Translations under genes and position numbers: made by a program
Source of the DNA: Ptiloglossa arizonensis
Lineage: Eukaryota; Arthropoda; Insecta; Hymenoptera; Colletidae
Direction: 5' to 3'
Length of the DNA: 64,000 nt
Assembly (NCBI RefSeq): GCF_051014685.1
Contig: NC_135058.1
Span: forward strand, 7,602,811 to 7,666,810
Shown here: positions 46,939 to 57,824 of the stretch, piece after piece
Position numbering within the stretch: the first letter of the stretch is position 1
Layout of the letters: every line of letters begins with the position of its first letter
The notes under the pieces: generated by a model
Databases searched by the model: none
Told to the model about the DNA's origin: nothing
What the model saw: the letters and a program-made list of their open reading frames with translations, nothing else

Positions 46939-49900
46939 CCGAAGGGGAATGAGAAGCGAGTTGTGCGAAACGTTCGGGAACAAATGTTCCTTGTTCGGAG
47001 CCAGTGACACCGTTCGTCGAATTACTGAAACGAATTCGGTCGTTCGCGAACATCGCGATTCCATTGGACACCTTGGATCTTGCGATTTCGTTTACACGTT
47101 CGCCGTCTCCTTTAGGAAAATTTCAAAAGATTTCGCACCGGGTGCAATTTACTAAACTTACGTTCTTAATTACGTTCTTTTGTAAAATCTTTGAATCGTA
47201 GTTCACTTCCAAACGGGCAAACGAGACGCGATTGTTGTTCCGCATCGCTCGAAAATATTCTATCTCGGCGTGTCGCGGGTAAAGGTAAAAGTATCTTGTC
47301 AAAGGGACCGGCTCTCGTTCTACGAGCGACACCATTTTCAGCGAATTAAAATGTCAAAGATATCGAAACGAACGGTTTCTTGCGAGACACCCGGTGCAAT
47401 TCTGAGAGCAGACGTTTGAACAGTTTCGAGAGTGTCCTGAATTTCTATTCGTGTTGCCGGGTCGCAGTGTTCTCGAACGAGTGCGCTTCAAACTCAAAAG
47501 AACGTTTTGGAAAAGTTTCGGTGAAGAAAGTGATGCTCCGGCATCGACTTCAGCTTCGGTCGATTGACGGATGAAAGATAAAGCGGTTGTTTCAGAACTG
47601 GAAGGAACTCGTTCCCTCTTCCCCGCCCACGGCTCGGTTTAACCTGTCTTTCCGGCGAAACTCTTTCTTTTCCGCGTAATTGCCCTCCTTTGAATCCGGC
47701 CCGAATCGATTTTTCTTGCCGCGGTGGCGAATTTTCAATTACTCGGAATTTAAATGGCCGACGATTTACGCGCGTTAAACGTTTCGATCGAACGAACGTC
47801 TTCGTTCGTTTCGTCTCACCGCTGACGACTTCGCCGCGATCTTTAAAGTGGAAAGTGTACCTCGATCCTCGTTTTAAAAATATTTAAAAACTTGCGGTTT
47901 ATCAAGACGTAACTGGAGCAACGGATAATTTCAAGTAGCACGATCGATGATCCGCCATCGTTTCGAGAGTCGTTGAATTCTTCTGCTATACCGATCCTTT
48001 GGATGAAATATACTCGACGATTTTCTACTCTTTTATTTCATTTATTTACGCGTATACAAGTACAGTAAATTAAAGAGTAAATTGTGAAATTAATTCGGTA
48101 GAGAGATTCTTTTCACTTCGATCAGTTTGGCGGTGAAAAGATCTCAAACGATGAGAAACCTGTAGCGATTAAAATCGCTCGGTACTTTCTAGGATACTCT
48201 AACATTATACGAGTAGTTGAAGTCAATACCAACTTTACCTTATGGTACTTAGCAGTCAGTCGTTATTAATTCTTCATCGTTGAAAGCAGTCAGGCTTACA
48301 ATTAACTACTCGCTCGGTCTTAGAAGCACTTAGATTTCCGTTAATCTCTGCCAACTTTCAAAGGGCATAGGCTCGAGTCTGTTTAACGAGCAATTAGAAA
48401 CGAGTTTCACACTTTCGATGATGATTATCATTTCTCGTTTATCGGGTCGCTACTGTCGTTGCAAGTGCTACTTACGTGTACTCATTTGTCTATAATGTAC
48501 TATGATACTACAATTCCATTTTAGATATAAATTGATTCTCGATATCATGGTGCATCGTTATTCACGCTTTGCGTCCAATTCGTAAACGTTACTTTTCTTT
48601 GGGAAACATTGTAATCGGAACGGTGGTCTCTGATTAAAACACTCGTGAAAAAAGAATCGAACTCGGAGTTATAAGCTACGCTCTATCGTGTCTCGGACAA
48701 AGTGTACGTCCGAAAAGAGAGAAAAAGATATAAACACGAGAAAATAGACCGGGGTATATTGGACCCCGATGTGGTACTCTAGGGTTAACAAGTTTTCCCA
48801 ATTACGGGTGGCTCTTCGAGTGATTTAGGTTACACCGTCCTTGTTCCACGAATCGATCCACATTGTGAATTAAAACGATGTTTGGAACGCAATTACCGAT
48901 CGATCTGAAATTTCCCATACCTCCGAACACTTTTAATTTGAAACTGGTAACGATATATATCCCCGACGAAAAATATCCCTCGTAGGAGGAAACCTTCCAT
49001 CGAATTATCCACGAAGGTAGGGTTGACCCTTCGAACGATAAATATAAAACCTAACGTGTCCCTCACCTCTTACGGGGAAATTGATACCAGGCAAAGTCGT
49101 AATCGCAAATTATTACAGTGAACGATCCGGTCAATATTTTTATCGCTCAATTATACGTATACCAACCGTACATAAATTCGTCACAATAGACAAATAAACG
49201 AACAATCGTCTCTCGTATATAATTCCCAAAATTAAAAATTCCCAAATTCCAATTTTCAAAACGGAAAAATCTCGAACGAGATGACGCCCGTTCGCCTAGC
49301 GATTTCATTGTCGTTTCGAAATAACTTCGCGGATTTCGAGAACAATTTCGAAATAATCTCGTCCGAGTGTCGTCTTGATATCAATTTACAATTCGTAAAA
49401 CAGCCCGCGGCGCGGTTGGGTGCCTTTTTCTGGGTAATTACCGCGACGTATCCAATAAGTAATAATTTCTGGGCGTAATCCTCTGTCTTCCGGGCGGGAG
49501 CATACTGTCGGCTGTTTTTGTCCGGACCCTCAGAACTCGGCACCCCGCCTCGTTACGTCAACCTTCCATTAATCTTACTTACGGAGCTTTGATGTAAATT
49601 GTAAGAAATGCCGCGCTGCTCTGCCATAGACGTCCTCCCTGTTTTTACGGGCGTGCACTTGGCGCTTTTGCCTCCCGGTGGACCATCCCCGCGTTAACCC
49701 GGACGCCGCCTTCGAAATCCCGAACGACGTCTTCCGGCGGATCCTACGCTCGACGCAGATTGATGTACGCAGCGGGTGGAACGCGATCGAACCCTCAACG
49801 ACGGGCGCGAAATTATTTGTCGAGGGCTGTTTTGTCTCTGATCGGCAATAAACGAAGGTTTTACCGTTCTTTCCTCGTGTAGGACGATATCCTCCCATAC

Positions 49901-51030
49901 TGCCCCACATTCTTCTGATCCCGGTTTCTCGACAGCGATACTCGCGAATAAAGATCGAACGAATTGTTAGGGATTCAAGGGAGAATACTCGAGACGGAAA
50001 AGTTAGAGTTTGACAATTTTTCCCTGCGATTTGAAACGTTCGATACAATTATCTAGCGGAGGGTGAGAAGTATGTAGTTTGGATAGATGATTCAGGGAAT
50101 TTTTATGGAAATATGTTAACGTTTATGAAAGATACAAACGTTCTTGTGTTACGCTGATCGAATTTCCCACCGGGGTGGATTTTTTCCAAATGGTCAGCAA
50201 CGAATATAAATTGAAATATTTTAGAAATTGTGGAAACGTCACTCCGATAGAACATTAATTCAATTCGGAGCTCTTTAAAAAAGAGATTTAAATTTTGAAC
50301 GAATTTGCTCTTAATTTACTTATCTGTTCAAGCCGATCGACGAACTTACCAGTTAAAGCACTTTCGTTTCTTAGGGGGTCTCTAATTTATTACACCGAGA
50401 TACGGTCCGCTGGAGCAAATTTTTCATTTCTGGAATCTAGTTAGCTACCGTTGGGATGGTTCCTACCGAATTTTACACGAGTGGTCTTGTACAGCCGATT
50501 CCACGGTCGAATTTCCGTTACAAGAGTTATAAAACGCCCCATCAAGAACGAAACATCAACCCTTTGAAACGCATAAACGGAAGGAGAGCGGAATTTCGTA
50601 ATTGAACATCGAGCTTCGTTGGCTATCGTGTATTTCCTTCGTTACATTGATTAACGTGCAGAATGTGGACGTATAATGCATCGCGGAACGGGAAACCGTG
50701 GAAAACACTCGACGCTGAGAATATTTGACGTTGTCTGACGTTACAAAAGCGCACCGAATAATTTCATAAATTTCTCTGCCCGGGAGGAAGCTGAAATTAG
50801 CAAATTTGAGTGAGTTAAACGGCGAAATTGCGATGTAATTACCGTAAACCGTGTAAACGTGAAAGGGAATTCAAATCGTTGTTTAATTCGCCATGAAATG
50901 TAAGTGGAGAACGAAACTTGACTGCCCGGGCAGCTCCGGCGATTTCATTTCATTTCGCGAAAAAAGAGTACTCGTTCCCAAAGTTTGCGAACCGCACGAT
51001 CATTTTCAACGATATGTGCGTTATTTTTGC

Positions 51031-51060
51031 CTCCCCTCTCTCTCTCTCTCTCTTTTTCCT
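51031..51060. repeat. (CT)n microsatellite
   Basis: About ten CT dinucleotides in tandem are followed by a T-rich tail. It accounts for the Ser/Leu-rich overlapping frames in this part of the intron. Confidence 0.9.
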
Positions 51061-52965
51061 TTTATCTGTCTACTTCCCTCTGTTTATCTCTCTTCGCCTC
51101 GTTGGAAACGGAATTATCTTCCGTGCTTTCGGAACGCTTCTGCGCCTCGCCACTGCGAACTTTTCAAAGTTTCCACGTCGTCACCGCGCTTCGAAGATAC
51201 AATAATTTAATTCCAAGAAGTTGAAACGGTTTCCACGGACCTGTAGCTCCGCGAGCGATAAAGAGCGCGGTTCTCCTCGGCATTGTTATCGACGATGTAC
51301 CCTCTAACTCCCCCGCATCGAGGGAGGATTCTTTCGGACCGTGTCGCACGAAAATGACAACCAGCGAAGTTTCTCAGCGACAATTTACTCTTAGCGGAAG
51401 AAACTGAAACATCCCCGTGCTCCAACGAGCTGGGTAACCGAGCTTTCGAAGAATACGTACGTTGGTTTTCCATTTATAAAGAAAACGTACACCCGACCGT
51501 CGCAGCTGAAGAAACAGCCGCGCTTTCAACGTCTTCGGTGAACGTTCGCGCGATGCGATACCTTTTTCCTTGTCTTTGTTCGCGCTGGTTCCCTTAATTA
51601 TAGAAATTCCCTTACACGCGAGGAAACGATTCGAATGTAATTTGCAATTTTTCCCGTTGCTCGAACTAGGGTCGAAAATCTAGTTTTCGACGTCGATCGT
51701 ATCGTCGAGTTGTCGTCGGTTCGATGTTCAACGAATTTTTGAGAGAGGAACCGGTTTTTTCTTGGCGCGTGTTTCAATTTCGACCGTTTGGTCGGTCTCG
51801 CTCGAAATACCCGTAGCGGACGGAATAAATTCTTCCACGGTTAACAAACTTGAATCATCGAAGGAACGATAAATCGACTCCACGTTCTTTGAATTCTTAA
51901 TTGGTCGTCGAACGAATTTCGATCCTTATTCTTTCACCGATCTACTTTCGATCGAACGGAAATGATCCGTCTCTCCTACATTTATCGAAAAGTGTTCGAC
52001 AAAGGGCAGACTTTCGCCCGTGTGCGACGAAGCATTTCAGAAAGTAATCAGTACTCCCATTTGATACATCGCATCGCTTAGTCATCTGTCGCTCTCGATC
52101 TCATATTCGAGCGTTCTCGAACCAATTTATTTCACGCATGACAAAGCAAGAAAGAGTATCAATCTGTTCTTCCCCAACTCGCGGGGAATTACTCTCCATT
52201 ACGTTTACACTTTTCTCGACGAACTCCGCAGGCTTGGGATCATCGATCACCGATCACGGCTCGGGAGCGGTCGGACGATCGATTACAAAAATTGGAGCGG
52301 AGTGTTACAAATGGAGTTTAAAGGGCTACGGTGTAATTTCGATCGATGTTCGAGGAACGTTTCAATATTTTCGAAGAGTCTCGGTCGACTCGGTCTACGT
52401 TAATACAACTTTCAAATATCGAGTTTCAATTGGAGCACGTAAGAAAGTGGAAAAGAAATTGCTACGAAATAGAAAATTTCAGATCGGAAATTGAGAGCTT
52501 ACGTCGTCGAGGTAACAACGCACACGTGTCGCAACGGGATTCTTTCCTCTTTGATGTAGCGTATAACAATTGACAATCATAGTCGTTTTGCTTACATTCT
52601 CTCGTGCAACGAACTTCGAGCCTCGGAAGGAGGGTATTTCATATGCATGAACTTAGACTCCTTCGGACGAGACACTCGGCGGTCGGCCACTGACATCCAA
52701 AATGCAATTACTTAGCAGCTGTTGCTGAGAACCACTAACTCCGACGTCGCAGCCGTATATACATTTTTCATTTCCCGTTTTTACGATATACATGGAAGTT
52801 TTATAGAATCGTATAAATACGACGTGTCGCGGGAAGAAAGAAAAATCGATCTCGAGTTAAGAATAATCAAGCACCGCGTTGAAAGGTATACACGACAGTG
52901 TCGATTCATTTTTCCTCGATCGCAAACTTTACGAAGACTGAAACGTCCGATCGAATAATATTCTC

Positions 52966-53222
52966 TTTCTCCCTGCGAAACATCTGATACTCACTCTTAA
53001 AAATCATAGATTCGAAAGTCGATTAAATTACACTCGGTATGGAATCAGTTCCAAAAGTTCAACAAAGTAGAAAAGACAATTTTATTCAAATGTATCCAAA
53101 ACTACAAATTGAAATTCTCCTCCCTGCGATACATTCGTGTACGCTCAAAAATCCTGTGTTCGATAGTGGATTAAAGTGCATTTGGTGTACGATCTTATCC
53201 ACAAAATATTAAACAAAGTTAA
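52966..53222. repeat. Tandem duplication, about 150-bp unit
   Basis: ctccctgcga is followed by a .tactcactc/tacgctc.aaaaatc block, then a ttcga.agt.gatta stretch and a final caacaaagt/aaacaaagt. It appears at about 52969 and again at about 53119. The copies are diverged and have no recognisable coding content. Confidence 0.65.
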
Positions 53223-53479
53223 ACGGATCCTTGTTGCCTCATCGTGCGAAAAATTGAAGGAAAGTGGACTTCGTTCTCTAAATACGTTCGTACAAAAGTT
53301 CTCAGGAAAGTAAATCGGGGCACGATTGCGTATTCACGAAGTCTCGTAACTCGAGGAGTTCGAGTGTACGCGAGATATGGTAAACACTGTGCGTAAACCA
53401 TTAACGCGTGGCTCGCTAATAGGATAAACGTGCGACGACATCGGGAGATAGACCAGCTCGGACGCGTTGGTTCCGTCTG

Positions 53480-53880
53480 AGAGAACCTTAACCCGTGCAG
53501 CGTTCGTTCCGTGCGGACGGTGCTTTAGTCTGCGCAAATAAAACTGCGGCACGCACTGCGCAGCCTGCATCGCATGCATAATTTAATAAAGCTCGTACCT
53601 CGAGCAACGAAATATTTATTTGCGCGGGAGCGGATAGACGGGCGCGTGCAGAACCGAAGCGTGGCGCGATTCCGTTCGTGACACGATCGGACCGACCGCC
53701 TCGAACTTCAAACGCGCGCAATCGAATACGCTCGGCGACTCCGCGCGGACGATTAAATCCTCGGACGGTCGGCCGATGCGTGCGTACCGTTTCGATCGAT
53801 CGCAGCCGGCTCGGTTTATCCCGTATTCCTTTTTCCAGCCGGCGATAAAACGAAATTACGAGGCATCATAATCGGTACGA
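53480..53880. promoter_or_regulatory. CpG-dense block with AT cores, candidate regulatory DNA
   Basis: The block is GC- and CpG-rich and includes ctgcgcagcctgcatcgcatg next to gcataatttaataaagctcg, a mix typical of conserved hymenopteran noncoding elements. I see no convincing TATA or initiator and no recognisable coding frame. It lies 1.4 kb upstream of the third visible Tmtc1 exon, so it could also serve an internal promoter, but that is speculation. Confidence 0.28.
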
Positions 53881-53999
53881 TCGCGTGGCACTCGCGTGCG
53901 CGACGCTCGCCAATCTTTGCTTTCCTTTGACCGACACCTGCTCAATATGCAAACCGGTAATTGGCTTTTCTCGCGGCTCGACGAACAGTCCGTCGACTC

Positions 54000-54510
54000 T
54001 CAGAGATTTCGAGTTTCTTTCTACGACTCGGCACTATCCGCGCGATTTCTCCGAGCAACGATTACCTCGTTAACCGATCGAATCTTTCCCGCGATAAAAG
54101 AACCAAAAGGATCGATCGTGGTGTACACCGCTGCGTCTGCGATAAACGTAAATACTGAACTCGACCTCGGTTCGGGATTGAAAAACCTCGAGTGATTTCG
54201 AGCACACGATCTCGCTCCTTTTTTCTACTCGCCGCTTTCGGCGCGATTTCTCGACGTATCGCATTACCTCGTCGATTGATTCTTTTTTCCTCGAGATAAT
54301 CGAAACGTGTACACCAATGGTGATGCACGCAACTGTTCAGTGTCTGCGATAGGTGTACAATGAATACTGTACTCGACCTCGGTGCCGGATCAAAAATTCC
54401 AACGATTTCGAGTACACGATTTTGTTTTTCCTTTTTGACACCGCCCTTTCGACGCGATTTTTCGATCTATTGAATTACCTCGCTGATAATTCCCGATGCT
54501 TATTCGATTC
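54000..54510. repeat. Tandem repeat, about 205-210 bp period, roughly 2.4 copies
   Basis: The block tctgcgata followed by (a)atactg.actcgacctcggt recurs at about 54136 and 54343. The block cgcgatttctcgac followed by ..attacctcg recurs at about 54040, 54242 and 54455. Similarity is easily seen but diverged. It overlaps several open frames on both strands, which are therefore not independent evidence of genes. Confidence 0.75.
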
Positions 54511-55331
54511 GACGGTTATTAAAATTTTCCGCTGTGAAATATTTCGTTCCGCGCGTCGAATTCCAATTTTTATTCAACGAGCAACTAACACGGAAAGTTA
54601 CGTACCTTTTATTCGTTGCACGAAATTTTTATCCAAATACAAAATTTGCGCGTATTTGTCTACAAATGCACAAGAATGCGAGTTTTGGTACACGGAAATT
54701 CCTCGTCTCCAAGGGTAACAAGTGTCGTATCATAAATCCAGTTTTCACGTTGTATGCAATAGCGGTCACTGGTGACCGACGCGACAACTTTACGTTCCTT
54801 GTGCCTGTAAACTTTTACATAACGTTACCGTTTTGAATGATAAAACACCAAGTGTACCAACAAACGTTCAAATACTTCCACCATTCATTTTACAATCCTA
54901 CCAATCATCCTCGAGTACGTTCTTAAGTATATTTAACTGGTGTAACGATCAACGTGTCCACGGATCGACACTTTCGAGTAACAGTGTCAACGAATCTCTC
55001 GAGTGGACAATGTTACGAAGAACTCGTGCAAAAACTTTTTCAAAATTCTCGCAGGTTATAGGAAAGGGAGATTCGTTTGTAAATTTGGATGAAACGACAG
55101 TCGTTCAATGACGGTAAGGTCTCTCGCTATCCCTTGTCCTCGAAATTAACAGTGTTTAACCGAACGTATCTTTGATCCAGACCAGGGCGGTATCCGTGCG
55201 TTCGAATCGGTTTTTCCAGCAATTATGAAGCTTTGCGGGGAGGACAACGCGCGTAAAGCCCGGTTCCGGCGACAACGACCGGAGCCGTGAGACGCGTTAA
55301 ATTAAATCTTTCGGATTTGCTTCGGTTCCAG

Positions 55332-55463
55332 GCAGCAGACGGCTTACGTGTGGAGCAGCGTGTGCTTCGGGACACTGTCGATGTTAGCCAAGGAAACTGG
55401 CATTACTGTTTTGCCTCTAAACCTTCTTTACGACCTCTGTCGCTCCTGGCATTCAATCAAGAG
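55332..55463 (+). CDS. Tmtc1: Tmtc1 internal exon (LAKETGIT motif)
   Basis: This 132-base exon starts after cttcggttccag with one base completing a glycine codon. It runs 43 codons and ends aag-ag/gtaagcg in phase 2. It reads QQTAYVWSSVCFGTLSM and then LAKETGITVLPLNLLYDLC. The K-E-T/Q-G-I/V-T-V motif followed by (Y/F)D is diagnostic of TMTC proteins, marking the helix-loop-helix before the cytosolic linker. KETGIT is the form found in TMTC1, while KEQGIT is the usual form in the other paralogues as remembered. Acceptors at the nearby downstream AGs (55335 region) would break the frame or drop residues, so the first AG is preferred. The charged tail CRSWHSIK leads into the next exon. Confidence 0.95.
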
Positions 55464-57751
55464 GTAAGCGTTTAAGCGGCCGCTCGTAGAACAGTTTGGA
55501 AACGCGACACGTACCTTTCGCCGATAAATTCCGAAATAAGGAGTAAGAATCTCCGCGAGCGAGCCGTATCTCGCGCGAGTTTACGCGAAGTCACCTGTAT
55601 CGGTCGCGGTTCCTCGCGACGAGGAAATCGTGACGACGATCGAGGAGGGGCTGAGTCGAGTTGCGCCACCGAGGAAGAAGATAAGACTCCTCCTCTGATT
55701 TCAGCGATAGTCCCCTTCTTTACGAGGATCAAAGAAGTCGAATCTTTTACCGTCCGTTCCGTTTTTATCTCGAGATTTCGTGAAAATTGCGCTCGTAAAA
55801 TCTTCTTCGACCAGAAACGCGATTTATTTAATCGGATTCGTCCGCGAGCAATCAGACGGTCGCGCAATAAAAGTACAAAGTTCCGGATCGGGGCTCGATG
55901 TAAAAAAGTTTCTCCTCTCGGATCGCGTAATCTTGTTGCAAATCGCTTCTACGATTTCTTTCCCACTTGGTCGGTTTTCGTCGTTTTCGTTCGAAATTAT
56001 TTTATCGTGGATCACGCGTACGCAAAATATAGATATCGCGGGCGTGAAAAAATTGTGGCTGAGTCGAAAAACTTCGGGAAGAAAATAACGCGTAAAAGAG
56101 CAACGTTATAGCGAAACGAATAGCCGTCTGAAAGTTACGCGATATCGTTATACGTGTGCTCGTATCGGCTGTACCGTACACGCGTCGTATCGTGAATGTT
56201 TATTCGTATTTCACTCGTAACGTTTTCGCAGTCTCGACGAACCCCTCGTACTTTATTCCCCGCTATTTCAATTGCAATTTCCTGTGCACGATCTCCTTCG
56301 AATGCCCGGAACAATGAAAATCCTTCGTCTCTCGGTACGCGCAACAAATAAAGCGCATTCAATTGACGGTCATAAACTGGCCACGTTTCACGAACAGACT
56401 ATTTAAAATCGACGACGAACTCGCGGAACGAGCGCGGAGAATTATCCTCTCTGGAATCCGTCGCGACGTCGGACTTAGAGCAGCTTTAAACGCGATGTAT
56501 AAAACAGGGGAACCGCACCGAACCCCTCGAAACGTGAAACACGAATATCCTGTCCGCGTGTGCGGGGACAATGGGATTTCCACGTGGTAAGATTTGCGTA
56601 ATTGAGAGAGGTCCGGGATCGGTCATCGCCCATAGACGATAACCAACGAAATCGCCGCAACCAACGAAATCGAATTAACCGTACTCGGTGTGGAACACGC
56701 CGGACGACCATATTTGAATAACTCTCCTCGGTAAACACGTGGTCAACGATCCTGCTCGAGAATCTCGCCCGGAGATTCTTCGACGAATCTCCATTCCGGT
56801 TTCCCGACGAAATAACTTTCGAATGTTTCGAGAATCTCGTTTCTCCAAGCATATCTTTCGCGATCTCGAGAATTTTACCAAATACTTGTACATCGTACGC
56901 GTCGATGGGAAATAGAATAGAAACCGTTGAGGATCATTTTTCGAGCAACGATTACAAAAATAAATATTTACCCTACAACTGGTAAAATAAATTTTAATTC
57001 AGAAACGTTGAGAAACGTACGTTTCCCCATAAAACCGATGTCAACGCAAAACGAAACAAATTTTCCGTTTTTGGAATGTTTGCCTTCGAATATAAAACTC
57101 GCTTCACCGATAAATCGATTTATAGATTGCATTTCTTTTTTTTTCTTTTTTGTTTTCAAATTTTGCGTTTGATTAATCCAAACTTTTAAAGCGATTTATT
57201 TAACGAGCAGAATACAGAACGAAATTGATTTCATAGAATTTGTATTTCCTTCGGTTTAATTCGATACATTTTACTCGGAACCGAAATATTCTTGGTTTCC
57301 CTTTTAATTGGTTTCGTTATTTTTAGTTTCAACTTTCGAAGAGAGGATTTATGGATTCATCGAAACGATCTTGTACTATTTGTTCCTTAATGTTTTGGTT
57401 AAAAGAGGACGATTGATTTTCTCCTTATTCGATCGTTTCTCTTTATGTTCCAACTATATCGACGAAATTATTGACCGAATAAATGCGGGCATAATTCGTA
57501 CTTCAACGAGTAGAATAGTTTATTTTGAAAATTCTCGAGATGCTCGAAAAGAAATGCAATGACTGCACTGGTTATTCGATTCGCGAAACGTTCGAATTCT
57601 AGGCTAGAATAATTTCCTCGATGAGTGTCAGATGACAAAAAGTATCTGTACTTATCGTTAGAGGACGTTAATTAGATTACCACCAATATTAGGATCATTG
57701 GGTCCCATAAATGATTAACGAAATTTACCCGTTTACCTTCGTTTGTTTCAG
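55464..57751 (+). other. Tmtc1: Tmtc1 intron, 2,288 bp
   Basis: This phase-2 intron runs from gtaagcgttt to cgtttgtttcag. It contains CpG-rich then AT-rich DNA and a T-rich run near 57136-57160. No gene, RNA or recognisable element is seen in it. Confidence 0.75.
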
Positions 57752-57824
57752 ATCTATTTTCGAGGCTAGATGGAACGACGACTCGAGACACTTTTCACGA
57801 CGTGCTGCGGCTCTACTAGTTTCG
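57752..57824 (+). CDS. Tmtc1: Probable Tmtc1 exon (basic linker into next helix)
   Basis: The acceptor cttcgtttgtttcag and the donor ttcg/gtgagt enclose 73 bases. The first base completes the AG left by the previous exon as AGA (Arg). The next 24 codons are open and read SIFEARWNDDSRHFSRRAAALL, then VS, ending in phase 0. In TMTC proteins the KETGIT helix is followed by a variable charged linker and then a new hydrophobic helix. A basic segment running into AALLVS at a donor fits that position. The match is by position, phase and character, not by a conserved motif, so confidence is lower. Other open frames across this site, including an 85-codon frame starting at 57770, lack support. Confidence 0.68.

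Larger units (their letters stand above)
42894..55331 (+). other. Tmtc1: Tmtc1 intron, 12,438 bp
   Basis: This phase-2 intron starts gtaagtgcga and ends gcttcggttccag. It holds several tandem repeats, CT- and GA-rich microsatellites and two GC-rich blocks, listed separately. The stretches 43090-43720, 43830-44570, 45100-46340, 46940-51020, 51070-52960 and 54520-55331 contain many short overlapping frames but nothing I recognise as a gene, RNA or transposon. Confidence 0.85.
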
